64,000 nt of DNA from positions 186,001 to 250,000 of the forward strand of contig JANQGJ010000071.1 of the NCBI GenBank assembly GCA_028277395.1, read 5' to 3'. This document shows, piece after piece, positions 28,421 to 37,858 of the stretch. The notes beneath the pieces were generated by a model. The model was not told where the DNA came from, ran no database searches, and saw nothing but the letters and a program-made list of their open reading frames with translations. The translations under genes were made by a program, and so were the position numbers. The DNA is from Bacteroidales bacterium. Lineage in GTDB: Bacteria; Bacteroidota; Bacteroidia; Bacteroidales; F082. Position 1 is the first letter of the stretch, and every line of letters starts with the position of its first letter.

Positions 28421-29590
28421 TTAATTATTAAATACTAATGAAACACATGCACCTTTTCTAATATTATTATAAATTATTACTTCTCCATTATGAACATCCA
28501 TTATATGCTTAACTGCTTTTAAACTGAGTCCAAAGTTATTATCGTAATGTGATTCTCCCATACTGAATGGTTTAAAGAGGTTTTGAATAGCTTTATCAGA
28601 AAATCCTATTCCGTTATCATAACATTCAATTGTAGGATAATTATTCTTGACAATTAATCTAATTTTAATAATATTATTATCGGAATATTTAATTGCATTA
28701 TCAATTATACTATTTAATGCCCATTTAATGAGAGATCTTTCTACTTCAATAATTACATTGTTTTCAATTATTTCTTCAATTATTGTAATGTTCTTTTTTT
28801 GTGAACTTTCAGTATTATCTGTTATACACTCTTTTATAAGTTTATCAAGTTCAACACTTTCTTTAAGGTAAATTTGATTGGTTTGCAATTGAGTTATTAG
28901 AAGAGCTGTTTTCGAAAATCGTTCTAAACGATCAACTGAAGTTTTTAACATTTCTACTAATTCTCCGAATTCATTGTCATCGGCAAGTGTGGTATTTAAA
29001 AATTCTGATGCACCAACAATTCCAGTCAAAGGAGTTCTTAACTCATGACTTATTATTTTTAAGAAATTATTTTTAGCAATGTCCAAACCTTTCAACTCTT
29101 TGTTCGCAAGTTTCAGTTCTTGTAGAGTTTCTTCCAATTGTTTAGTTCTCTCATTTACTTTTACTTTAAGTTTAGCATTCTTAACTTTTAATTCCTCTCG
29201 TTGACTTTTTAATTCTAGTTGAGTTTTTACCCTTGCTAACAATTCTTCACTTAGAAAAGGTTTAGTTATATAATCAGCTCCTCCATACTCAAATCCTTCT
29301 TTTATATTTTCAGCATCCTTTAATCCTGTAAGAAAAATAACAGGGATATCGGCAATATTAGGTATAGTTTTAATACCTACAAGAACTTCAAATCCATATT
29401 TATTCCCCTCAGGTAAGCCAATATCAAGAAGTATTAAATCGAAATAATTGGTTTTAACAAATTCTAATGCATAGGTTCCATTCTGTATATGATCAATTTC
29501 ATATGATTCACGCTCTAAAATTTCAATAATAGGATCAGCATCATGAACATTATCTTCGACAATTAGAATCTTGAATTTTTTAGTATCCAT
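28421..29590 (-). CDS. Receiver-histidine kinase
   Basis: 389 residues, soluble. The N-terminal receiver (about 5-125) has phospho-acceptor D56 in LLDIGLPEG and Lys in YITKPF. A coiled coil (about 130-170) leads into HisKA with H182 in SHELRTPLTGI and a HATPase domain (N box IIDNAIKYSD, G box YDNGIGFS, then NNFGLSLKAVK). The receiver is closely related to that of the downstream hydrolase fusion (shared ADPIIEILE, FDLILLDIGLPE and ELLARVKT), so this kinase is the natural phosphodonor for it. The gene starts two bases after the stop of the preceding hybrid kinase. Confidence 0.88.
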   Translation of the reverse strand: MDTKKFKILIVEDNVHDADPIIEILERESYEIDHIQNGTYALEFVKTNYFDLILLDIGLPEGNKYGFEVLVGIKTIPNIADIPVIFLTGLKDAENIKEGFEYGGADYITKPFLSEELLARVKTQLELKSQREELKVKNAKLKVKVNERTKQLEETLQELKLANKELKGLDIAKNNFLKIISHELRTPLTGIVGASEFLNTTLADDNEFGELVEMLKTSVDRLERFSKTALLITQLQTNQIYLKESVELDKLIKECITDNTESSQKKNITIIEEIIENNVIIEVERSLIKWALNSIIDNAIKYSDNNIIKIRLIVKNNYPTIECYDNGIGFSDKAIQNLFKPFSMGESHYDNNFGLSLKAVKHIMDVHNGEVIIYNNIRKGACVSLVFNN

Positions 29591-29591
29591 A

Positions 29592-31919
29592 TTAATTCAG
29601 TTTTGAAAGAATTATATTGATAATTTCAGGAAATTCTTTTACAAAGTTCCGGTAATGGTCTAATGACTTCATAGAATCAGTGGAATCAAATAATCCTCCA
29701 TACCTTTTTAAACACTCAAAACCAAATTTGTCACCTATTAAAACCACAGAGGAACTAAACTCTATAACTTTTTGTTTGTTAAATGAAATATGTAGATTTT
29801 GTCGTTCCCAATTTTTCTTTAAACGTTCTATTTCTTGTTTGAATAGGAGATTGGCTTTCAATCTTTCAGGGATATCACTAATTTTGTTAATTAGTGATTT
29901 ATTTGAATCTAATACTTTGTAATGAACATATTTCTTAAGTTCATTTAATATCTTACCAGCTATATCTCTATTAGTTTTACTAATATATCCGTTGAATAAT
30001 TTTATATCTTCTTTTATCTCTTTAATCCTTACAGATGCAGTATAGGCATAAATTGGAATATTCTTGAGTTCATTCACACTCCTTAATTTTTTGGTTATTT
30101 CGACACCCTCATTAACATTTGGGAATTTGATATCCATTAATACCATATTAGGCATATAGTGTTTTATCTTTTCAAAGGTTTCATTAGTATTCGCTGCCTC
30201 TATGACATGAATATCTGTTCCGATAAATAGATTAATAATACTTTGCCTCACGTCGAATGTATCATCAGCTATTAATAAAGTACCTTTTTCGAATTTTATT
30301 CTATCATACTCTTGTGTTCTATGGACTTTCGGTTTTTCTGATGAAATTTCGATATTTTTTATAATAACAATAAAAGTACTTCCTTTACCACTCTCACTTT
30401 CCAGTAATATTTCACCATGCATTTTATCAACCAATTTCTTAACAATTGATAACCCAAGACCTATTCCTTTTGACCTTTTCTTTTGAATAACCTGGAACTC
30501 TTTAAATATTATATCCTGTTTATCTTTAGGAATACCTATTCCATTGTCCTTTATTTTGAATATTAGATCTAATGTTGAATCTGTTTTGTTTTGGGTACTT
30601 AAGGTGAATTCTATTACACCATCAGAGTCGGTATATTTTTGTGCGTTACTTATCAAATTAATTAGTATTTGTCGAACTCTTTTACCATCTAACAGTAATG
30701 AATCAGGAAGGTTATCTTCTATAGTACAGTTAAATTTCTTTCCGCTATATTCAATTGGACTTCTGAAAAGATAGTCAATCTCTTTATTAATTGTGAGAAT
30801 ATCAGTTGGTTCAATATCGAGTTCCAGTTTGTTCTTCTCTAATCGGTAATATGTTAGTATATCTTCTATAAAATCCAATAGCACATTGCTGCTTTTAGAT
30901 ATTGAATCCAAATATATTGTAAGTTCATCATTAATGCTTTTATTTTTAGCTATTATAGCATTTAACAAGATAGAATTAATAGGGGTTCTAACGTCATGAC
31001 TTACTTGTGATAGAAATTCACCTTTAAGTTTGTTTTCTTTTTCAGCCTGTTTTGCCAAGTTTTTTAATTCAGTGATATCTACTATGTTTTCTACAATACT
31101 TGTAATATTACCATCTTCATCTTTAATCGGGGTAGCATTTACTCTATACAATAATTCTGTTCCATCCGGTAGTATCTTACTGTCTTCATAAGTACTTTTA
31201 ATCAATTTGCCTTTTCTTAAAATATGAAGAGAACAACCCGTTTCACCTTTCATTTTGCAATCCAATGTTTCATAACAAGTTTCATTAATCAGATCTTTAT
31301 TCTGTATTTGGAAAAGTTCTTTAAATGAATCGTTTACATTTAGTATTTTATGATGAGCATCAATTTGTATTAGTGGTGTTGACACATTAAATATTTGTTT
31401 TAGTTCAGTAGTTCTTTCGTGTAGTTCAGTGGTTCTCTCATTTACTTCATGCTCCAAGTTCTCAATAACATTTGTATTTTCCTGAAGTGCAATGAATGTT
31501 CTTATGGCAGATCTTACAGATATATATAATTTGTCATCAGAGGTGTCACCTTTTTCAATATAATCATGAATGCTATGCATGTCCATTATCTCACGTTTAG
31601 GAAATTGTGATGAATATGCTGAACGGATGATTATTTGTAATATTGAGTTGTTAAGTTTAGTACGCAGATATTCTATTACTTTTAGTCCTCCATATTCTTC
31701 TATCATAATTAGGTCAAGAATAACAACAGCAATACCCCTATGATATTTCTTTAGTATTCCTTGTGCCTCTTCTTCATTATATGCTGAAATAAAATGTAGA
31801 GGTTTACCAGAAATATTCTCATTAAAAAAAACATTACGTGTTATTGGATGAATGTCAACAATGTCATCAACAATTAGAATGTTGAAATAATTCTCTTTTA
31901 TAATGCTTTGGTCAGTCAT
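29592..31919 (-). CDS. Hybrid histidine kinase: receiver-PAS-HK-receiver
   Basis: 775 residues. First receiver (about 12-140) with D69 in VVILDLIM, heptad-like linker with repeated ERTTEL, PAS domain (about 170-290) carrying a C-x5-C-x7-C cluster, HisKA with H308 in SHDVRTPINSI, HATPase (ISNAQKYTD, DNGIGIP, GIGLGLSIVK), second receiver (about 535-655) with D596 in LMDIKFPN and Lys in YISKTN, then about 100 helical residues of unknown role. The first receiver is a close relative of the stand-alone receiver encoded 13 nt upstream. All catalytic residues are intact, which makes it a candidate phosphate hub within the operon. Confidence 0.88.
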   Translation of the reverse strand: MTDQSIIKENYFNILIVDDIVDIHPITRNVFFNENISGKPLHFISAYNEEEAQGILKKYHRGIAVVILDLIMIEEYGGLKVIEYLRTKLNNSILQIIIRSAYSSQFPKREIMDMHSIHDYIEKGDTSDDKLYISVRSAIRTFIALQENTNVIENLEHEVNERTTELHERTTELKQIFNVSTPLIQIDAHHKILNVNDSFKELFQIQNKDLINETCYETLDCKMKGETGCSLHILRKGKLIKSTYEDSKILPDGTELLYRVNATPIKDEDGNITSIVENIVDITELKNLAKQAEKENKLKGEFLSQVSHDVRTPINSILLNAIIAKNKSINDELTIYLDSISKSSNVLLDFIEDILTYYRLEKNKLELDIEPTDILTINKEIDYLFRSPIEYSGKKFNCTIEDNLPDSLLLDGKRVRQILINLISNAQKYTDSDGVIEFTLSTQNKTDSTLDLIFKIKDNGIGIPKDKQDIIFKEFQVIQKKRSKGIGLGLSIVKKLVDKMHGEILLESESGKGSTFIVIIKNIEISSEKPKVHRTQEYDRIKFEKGTLLIADDTFDVRQSIINLFIGTDIHVIEAANTNETFEKIKHYMPNMVLMDIKFPNVNEGVEITKKLRSVNELKNIPIYAYTASVRIKEIKEDIKLFNGYISKTNRDIAGKILNELKKYVHYKVLDSNKSLINKISDIPERLKANLLFKQEIERLKKNWERQNLHISFNKQKVIEFSSSVVLIGDKFGFECLKRYGGLFDSTDSMKSLDHYRNFVKEFPEIINIILSKLN

Positions 31920-31931
31920 CTTCTTTATTAA

Positions 31932-32378
31932 TTAGATATTATTATACCTTGTAATCGCCTTTGTTACCATTAATATTAAATCCTCATTTTCGGTTTCACC
32001 TTTTTCTAGCAGAACAACATGTGGAAAATCCTTATTGATATTTATCACTTCTGGTTTCCCCGGATAACCAGTCCTTAAAATAACTTGAGTTTTTAGGTTT
32101 TTAAGCTTGTTAACCATATGATCCAATACATTAACACCCTCATCTCCATTGTGCTCTAAAGCCATGTCAAGTATTATAACAGAGATTTCTTCATTATATT
32201 TATCGAGCATATTGATTGCCTCTTTTTCAGTAGTAGCTGAAAGAAAGTTTAATTCTAGACCTAGAATCTGTTCTTCAAAGAAAGCATTTCTAGTAATAGT
32301 ATGGATATCTTTTATATCATCAACTATTAGTATATTCCAGAAGTTCTTGCTAGTTTTCGGATATCTTGTCATCATCAA
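31932..32378 (-). CDS. Stand-alone receiver protein (buffer response regulator)
   Basis: 148 residues, a single receiver domain without output. It has the acidic pair VDDIKD, phospho-acceptor D71 in IILDMALEH, the Thr in ILRTGYPG and the Lys in LLEKGE. Its start overlaps the end of the TPR kinase gene by 29 nt if the first ATG of an ATG triplet (32378, 32375, 32372) is used, and by 23 nt with the last. It resembles the first receiver of the downstream hybrid kinase (ILIVDD, ITRN-A/V-FF). Single receivers in phosphorelays shuttle or buffer phosphate, and in Detocs the small receiver DtcB is thought to do this. Confidence 0.85.
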   Translation of the reverse strand: MMMTRYPKTSKNFWNILIVDDIKDIHTITRNAFFEEQILGLELNFLSATTEKEAINMLDKYNEEISVIILDMALEHNGDEGVNVLDHMVNKLKNLKTQVILRTGYPGKPEVININKDFPHVVLLEKGETENEDLILMVTKAITRYNNI

Positions 32379-34611
32379 ATCGTTTTAAGTTAAAACTAAA
32401 TGTTGTTTTTATGTTAGGAATACTTTCCTTTAATCTGATTGTGCCATTAAAATCACGTTCAATAATAGTTCGTGTTATTGGCATTCCTAATCCTGTACCT
32501 CCTCCTCCTTTTATAGAAGAGAAAAACTCCTTAAAAATATTACGTTGAACTCCCTTTTCGATTCCAATTCCATTATCAGTATATTCAATATCAAAGTGGT
32601 TAAGCTTCCTTTTAATATTTATTAGAATCCTGCCATGCTTCCTATTTCTAAATCCATGTTTGATTGAATTCACCATCAAATTAAAAAATATCTGGTCTAA
32701 AGCAATTGGGTAAGTTTTTGTAACGATGTTTATATCTCCGGTTAATTGCAAAATAATATTCTTTTCATCTCGTTGATATTTTAGTTTTTCAAATAGACTA
32801 TATAAGAAATCCTGTAAGTCGATTGTTCTAAGGTCGCTCTGTATTTGTTTTAAGGATATTTCTCTAAGCTGCTTTGTTACTCGATTTGTCTGTTTAATGT
32901 TATCAAGAATAATATCAATGTTTTCATTTATCCTTTGAATTCTATAATATTCTTTTGTGTTATAGGCTATTGAGTTATCATCAGTAAACTTGAGAAGTAA
33001 TTTTTTGTTTGTTGTTAACCCTGTTACTGCAATTTCAAGTTGTGTTTTCGTTTCATGAGCAAACCATCCGATAAGTTTATCTTTAACCTCAAGTTTTGCT
33101 TGCTTCTCTCGAGTTAATACTAATTGTTCCTGAGCCTCCTTTAATTCTTTGCTTTTAATGAAAAAGTTGCTTTGAAATTCATTTCGTTTCTTTCTCAAAT
33201 ACCAGATAATGACAACAGAAGACAACAAGACAAAGACCAAAATAGAAGAAGATGAATACATCAGGGTTCGATATCTTGAGTTCTTTGCTTTAACCTCAGA
33301 TTTCAATTTATCTTCATTTGCAACTTCCATTTTGAGAAAGAAATCATTAATTGCCTTATACTTCTCTTTCTCAAGAATTTCGATTAATTTTATATTAAAT
33401 AGGTATTCTTTTAGTATTTGACCAGATTTATTATTTATTAATCCATAATAGTAACTCTTTAAATGTAGATATTTGATATACCAGTCATGTGATAATAGTC
33501 TGCTAATAAACGCTCGTGTTGAATCAGTGGTAATTTCTTGATCTTGAATAACTTTTGTAAGGTAGATAGAGTCTCGGCTATGGTAATTTAATTCAGCTTT
33601 ATTCAGAAACTTATTAAGAGAGTCGAGGTATTCTGGAATTCGTTTCGATGAAATAATCAAAGAATCAGAATAAGAATTGTGATAGTACTTAGCTAATGTA
33701 TAGTAGGAGGCTGCAATCTGATAAGGATCTCCATGATTTATGAAACTTATTGTTGAGGCTTTAAGGAATTGTAATTTAGTATTATTAGGAGAATCATAAA
33801 TGTCAATAATCATTTTTTTAACGAGATTACTTGGTTCAGTTGTATTAGAATAATTGTTTTTTATGTCTTTAAAAACAGTATCGTTAATCTTATTATGATG
33901 TTTCCCAAGAAGCTCGAATAAATTACCTAACTGGTAGAAGTTACGTGGATTAGAATATGCAATACATTGTTTTAAGTATGTTGCTAGAGTGTCAATAGTT
34001 AAAAACGTATCACTGTTATTAAGAAGATTCTCAGCCAGAAGATAATAAACATGAAATTTAAGTTCATCACATATTGAGTCATTGTTAATTGTGATTATTC
34101 TCTCAATATCTTTTGCTGTTTCCTTGGTTTTTTCATAACTACTATTATAGTAATAGTTAAGTGTTGCTAAACCTATAAGGTTTATAGTTTTAGCAACATT
34201 AAAAACTTTGCTTTCAATATCTATTGATTCATTCTTATTTGAATATTTATCAACATATTTTAAGTTATCATAAGACTCTGAGTAGTTGCCATATCTTTGA
34301 AGAATTAGTCCCAGACCTGTCATTGCCAAACAATATTCAATTGATGTAGAGTCATTGTGTAATACAACAGATTCAAAATTCATTTTAGCAGAATTATAAT
34401 CAGATTTAAATAAAAAGTTGTACCCCAATGCAATTTTTGAGTATGTTGAATCAACTTCTTTTAGTTGCTTTGCAAGCATAATTCCTGAATCAGGGTTCTG
34501 ATAACGCATGTTTAATGCTTTAAAGAATTGAGAATTTTCATCTTGATTTTGGGAAAATGCCGATATTGATACTAGAAATGCAACAATGATAAATGTGTAC
34601 ATATAACGCAT
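32350..34611 (-). CDS. TPR sensor histidine kinase
   Basis: 753 residues. An N-terminal signal-like segment (MRYMYTFIIVAFLVSISAFS), a long helical TPR-type region (about 25-440), one transmembrane helix (about 448-470), a coiled coil, HisKA with H519 in FAHETKTQL, and a HATPase domain (N box FNLMVNSIKHGF, DNGIGIE, GGTGLGMPITR). The topology suggests TPRs outside the inner membrane and the kinase inside, a common Bacteroidota layout. First gene of the five-gene operon. I found no TAnnTTTG box in the 246 nt upstream. The internal ATG at 34602 is an alternative start. It occupies the sensor position of a Detocs-like system. Confidence 0.87.
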   Translation of the reverse strand: MRYMYTFIIVAFLVSISAFSQNQDENSQFFKALNMRYQNPDSGIMLAKQLKEVDSTYSKIALGYNFLFKSDYNSAKMNFESVVLHNDSTSIEYCLAMTGLGLILQRYGNYSESYDNLKYVDKYSNKNESIDIESKVFNVAKTINLIGLATLNYYYNSSYEKTKETAKDIERIITINNDSICDELKFHVYYLLAENLLNNSDTFLTIDTLATYLKQCIAYSNPRNFYQLGNLFELLGKHHNKINDTVFKDIKNNYSNTTEPSNLVKKMIIDIYDSPNNTKLQFLKASTISFINHGDPYQIAASYYTLAKYYHNSYSDSLIISSKRIPEYLDSLNKFLNKAELNYHSRDSIYLTKVIQDQEITTDSTRAFISRLLSHDWYIKYLHLKSYYYGLINNKSGQILKEYLFNIKLIEILEKEKYKAINDFFLKMEVANEDKLKSEVKAKNSRYRTLMYSSSSILVFVLLSSVVIIWYLRKKRNEFQSNFFIKSKELKEAQEQLVLTREKQAKLEVKDKLIGWFAHETKTQLEIAVTGLTTNKKLLLKFTDDNSIAYNTKEYYRIQRINENIDIILDNIKQTNRVTKQLREISLKQIQSDLRTIDLQDFLYSLFEKLKYQRDEKNIILQLTGDINIVTKTYPIALDQIFFNLMVNSIKHGFRNRKHGRILINIKRKLNHFDIEYTDNGIGIEKGVQRNIFKEFFSSIKGGGGTGLGMPITRTIIERDFNGTIRLKESIPNIKTTFSFNLKRFDDDKISEN

Positions 34612-34814
34612 AATACTGAATTATTATAGTTCAATACATTAATAAATTATCGCAATGATAATTGATATTTTAAAAGTGGTTTGGGATTTTGTGCTTGTAG
34701 AAATTCAGATTCGGTGCTAATTCATTTTGGTAAAGTTTAGAGTTTTAAATTAATTAATTTAGTATATATAGTAAAAAGAATTTGCTCTTCAATGCAATAA
34801 TAGTCATTTTTTAA

Positions 34815-34822
34815 TACATTTG
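34815..34822 (+). promoter_or_regulatory. Promoter -7 box (TACATTTG)
   Basis: An exact TAnnTTTG match 35 nt before the beta-barrel start codon. The upstream TTTG is not at a standard distance. Confidence 0.45.
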
Positions 34823-34857
34823 AAATTATTATTAATTTTTTTTGAGCGATACGAATT

Positions 34858-35565
34858 ATGAAAAAACTCTTAATAGCACTCTTATTTATTTCTCAAATAG
34901 CATTTTCTCAAAGTACTAACAGGCAATTTGTTGGATTGTCCATCGGGCCTTCATTTCCGTTATCTGATTTCAGTAAGGCAGTCCTTAGTGATTCAACTTC
35001 GGGATTCGCGAAAACAGGTGTAGCACTCTCATTTGACTACGCTTACAGATTCACACATAATTTTGGTATGCAACTGGTAATAAGTTACAGCTCCAATGCG
35101 CTTGATAATATCAAATACAGAAATGCCCTTGAGGCCGAGCATCCTGATTATGGGGTTAGTGTGGAAAGTACGAAAAACTGGAGTAGCGGAGGGATATTTA
35201 TAGGACCATATCTAAGGTTCCCGCTAACAAGCAGTTTATCATGGGATATACGCGCTCTTGGTGGATATTTTGGTTCCTATTCACCAAATGGTACTATAAA
35301 CGCTACAAAAAAAGATGATCCAACTGATAAAAGCGTATATTATCTTGTAAGTTCCAGAGCTTCAGATTTTGGATATATGCTTGGCACAGGTTTTAAATAC
35401 AGAATGGGTTCTTACTACATTTTGTTATTTGGAGATTATTTTAATGCTTCACTTGAATTTAAAGATGCAACCGGATGGGACTGGGGCGGTGAACCTTACC
35501 AGACAGAATTTAGTAGAAATATCAGCTATTTTACTATTACAGGTGGTATAGGTTATATCCTGTAA
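34858..35565 (+). CDS. Outer-membrane beta-barrel protein
   Basis: 235 residues: signal peptide MKKLLIALLFISQIAFSQ, then amphipathic strands with a Gly-rich start (FVGLSIGPSFPLSDF) and a terminal strand (TITGGIGYIL) as in porin-like Bacteroidota barrels. It is transcribed away from the phosphorelay operon and probably is not part of it. Function is unknown. Confidence 0.75.
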   Translation: MKKLLIALLFISQIAFSQSTNRQFVGLSIGPSFPLSDFSKAVLSDSTSGFAKTGVALSFDYAYRFTHNFGMQLVISYSSNALDNIKYRNALEAEHPDYGVSVESTKNWSSGGIFIGPYLRFPLTSSLSWDIRALGGYFGSYSPNGTINATKKDDPTDKSVYYLVSSRASDFGYMLGTGFKYRMGSYYILLFGDYFNASLEFKDATGWDWGGEPYQTEFSRNISYFTITGGIGYIL

Positions 35566-35648
35566 TAATAGTCTCTGATTACCCATATCAACTTTTGTTG
35601 AAAACGGGTTATCACTTGCCGGGTAAAATTCAAATATCATAAATATCA

Positions 35649-36251
35649 ATGAATAAACTTCCTCCTGATTTTTATTATAGTGATGACGTTGTTTCGATTG
35701 CCAAGTCATTGTTGGGTTGTACACTTTGCAGTAATATTGAAAATGAATTAACCTGTGGAATAATAACAGAAACCGAAGCATATCAGGGTATTACTGATAA
35801 AGCATCACATGCATATGGAGGTTTACGTACCAAACGTACAGAAGTTATGTATCGTCATGGAGGTATAACCTACGTTTATTTATGTTATGGAGTTCATTAT
35901 TTATTGAATGTTGTAACAGGAAGTGTAAATGTACCACATGCTGTTCTCATAAGAGGTATTTACCCGATAACCGGAACAGATATAATGCTAAGAAGAACAA
36001 ACAAAAAAAAAGTAAATTATAATCTTTCCAATGGTCCCGGAAAACTAACAAAAGCCATGGGGATCAATATTTATGACAATGCAATAGGTTATAACAGTGA
36101 TCGAATTTGGATTGAAGAGGCTGTCTATAAGGCCAATGATAATGATATATTGGTCGGACCAAGAATAGGCATTGATTATGCTGAAGAGGATGCAGAATTA
36201 CCTTACAGGTTTTTGCTTGACCATAATGAGTACATAAAAAAAATGCCCTGA
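35649..36251 (+). CDS. mpg: DNA-3-methyladenine glycosylase (AAG/MPG family)
   Basis: Base-excision-repair enzyme removing alkylated and deaminated purines. The 200-residue protein starts with the family's DFYYSDDVVSIAKSLLGC. It contains the ETEAY motif with the catalytic Glu, the SHAYGG-RTKRTEVMY segment, and YVYLCYGVHYLLN, which provides the Tyr that wedges into DNA. NGPGKLTKAMGI is another family landmark. Length is normal. Its last codons form part of the following terminator hairpin. Confidence 0.92.
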   Translation: MNKLPPDFYYSDDVVSIAKSLLGCTLCSNIENELTCGIITETEAYQGITDKASHAYGGLRTKRTEVMYRHGGITYVYLCYGVHYLLNVVTGSVNVPHAVLIRGIYPITGTDIMLRRTNKKKVNYNLSNGPGKLTKAMGINIYDNAIGYNSDRIWIEEAVYKANDNDILVGPRIGIDYAEEDAELPYRFLLDHNEYIKKMP

Positions 36252-36273
36252 ATCTTTCAAGGCATTTTTTTTA
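36236..36273. terminator. Bidirectional terminator between convergent genes
   Basis: AAAAAAAATGCC pairs with GGCATTTTTTTT around a 13-base loop. A-rich and T-rich flanks make it usable on both strands. It serves the glycosylase gene (whose stop lies in the loop) and the HU gene. Confidence 0.85.
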
Positions 36274-36293
36274 AATTTTGGCATCGGAAATTG

Positions 36294-36566
36294 TTATTTT
36301 ACAATTTTCGCCAGATCTGCTCCTGCTTTAAACTTAACTACTTTTTTGGCAGCAATGTTTATTTCCTTTCCAGTTTGAGGATTACGTCCTTTACGGGCGG
36401 CTCTTGTTGAAACTGAGAAAGAACCAAATCCAACTAATGCAACACGGTCTCCGGCATTTAATGCACTACCAGTAGCAGTAATAAAAGCTTCAAGAGCTTT
36501 TTTTGCATCACTTTTGCTGATGTCAGCTCCTGATGCCATTGCGTCTATTAATTCCGCTTTGTTCAT
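36294..36566 (-). CDS. HU-family DNA-binding protein
   Basis: 90-residue nucleoid protein. [18 protein letters not shown], the helix [13 protein letters not shown], the arm start [14 protein letters not shown] and [15 protein letters not shown] are classical HU features, with the conserved Pro of the DNA-intercalating arm. It bends DNA non-specifically and organises the chromosome. It has a textbook Bacteroidota promoter. Confidence 0.95.
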   Translation of the reverse strand: MNKAELIDAMASGADISKSDAKKALEAFITATGSALNAGDRVALVGFGSFSVSTRAARKGRNPQTGKEINIAAKKVVKFKAGADLAKIVK

Positions 36567-36607
36567 TGTGTAAAGTATTTAATTATAAATTAAGGTTTTA
36601 CTGTTAA

Positions 36608-36638
36608 CAAATGTAAGGCTATTAGTTGAAAAAGCAAA
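36608..36638 (-). promoter_or_regulatory. Promoter of the HU gene
   Basis: On the minus strand TTTG, exactly 19 nt and TACATTTG form a full match to the Bacteroidota promoter. The -7 box ends 41 nt before the HU start codon. Confidence 0.85.
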
Positions 36639-36838
36639 CCAATAGCGCAGAATAGGCCATTTTTGTTAATAAAACAGCTAAATTGTTGATAAAACCATGC
36701 AAAATTGCCCCCAAATATTAAAAAAAAGCCGTAAAAAATGTTAGAAAGCCTTGTATATGTAGGTCTGTAGGATTAAGTAAAATCTAACTTTTAGCTTATT
36801 AATTTGCTTTTTTTATTGATCTGCTCCGGGATTTATTC

Positions 36839-37813
36839 TCATATAAACTTATACTCCACAATTTCTTTAAAACCCTGAAGAAACTCGCGTGTATTCATTC
36901 TCCTCTTACCTGAAATTTGTAATTCACAAATTCTGATTACCCCTGATTCAGTAATTACATCTATATATGTTTTATTATCCGACAGGATTGTCCCGTTAAC
37001 ATCATTATTACTACTGTAGTTTCGAACTTCAATTTCGTAGATTTTAACTATGTCCTGTTTGCCGGTTTTTGATTCCAGTATTAAAAAAGCAGCAGGGTAG
37101 GGACATAATCCTCTTACAAGGTTTTGTATTTCATCAGGATTTTTCGTTAGGTTTATATGGCAATCTTCTTTTGATAGTTTCGGAGCGGATTTTAAAGCGA
37201 CATTCTCAGGTTGTAAACGAGTTTGGTCAATGGTAACAGCTTCATTCTTCAATATTTTGTTAATGGTAGATAATACCAGTTCTGCACCCATACCCATCAT
37301 TCTGTCATGCAATGATCCGGCGGTTTCATTTTCGTTAATCCTGATCTTTACTCTGTCAATAATTCTACCGGTATCTATCTTTTCATCAATAAAAAAAGTA
37401 GTTAATCCTGTTTCTTTCTCCCCGTTAATTATTACATAGTTAATAGGTGAAGCTCCTCTGTACTGTGGTAACAATGATGCATGAAGGTTAAATGTTCCGT
37501 ATTCCGGTAGCGACCAAACAGTTTGGGGTAGCATTCTAAAAGCAACTACAATCTGGAGGTTTGGATTTAAGTTTTTAAGTTCAAACAAGAAATCAGGATC
37601 CTTAAGATTGGTTGGTTGTAGAATATCCAGGTTGTTTTCAAGAGCAAATTCTTTAACAGGAGATATCTTTAACTTACGACCCCTGCCTGCCTTTCTGTCG
37701 GGAGCTGTAATTACACCAACAATAGTGTAATCCTCATCAATCAATGCTTTTAATACAGGAACAGCAAATTCAGGAGTTCCCATAAACACAATTTTTAGTT
37801 CACTTTTATCCAT
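36839..37813 (-). CDS. fmt: Methionyl-tRNA formyltransferase
   Basis: Formylates Met-tRNAfMet for translation initiation using 10-formyl-tetrahydrofolate. 324 residues: N-terminal IVFMGTPEFAVPVL, catalytic NLHASLLPQYRGASPI (Asn and His) and IDTG with the catalytic Asp, then the C-terminal OB-like domain (about 210-324). It lies downstream of the TPR protein gene, but a terminator in the 99-nt gap separates the two. Confidence 0.95.
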   Translation of the reverse strand: MDKSELKIVFMGTPEFAVPVLKALIDEDYTIVGVITAPDRKAGRGRKLKISPVKEFALENNLDILQPTNLKDPDFLFELKNLNPNLQIVVAFRMLPQTVWSLPEYGTFNLHASLLPQYRGASPINYVIINGEKETGLTTFFIDEKIDTGRIIDRVKIRINENETAGSLHDRMMGMGAELVLSTINKILKNEAVTIDQTRLQPENVALKSAPKLSKEDCHINLTKNPDEIQNLVRGLCPYPAAFLILESKTGKQDIVKIYEIEVRNYSSNNDVNGTILSDNKTYIDVITESGVIRICELQISGKRRMNTREFLQGFKEIVEYKFI

Positions 37814-37858
37814 AACACGCCGAATCAGATTTGAAAGAATTATTGTAATCTTAAAAAT

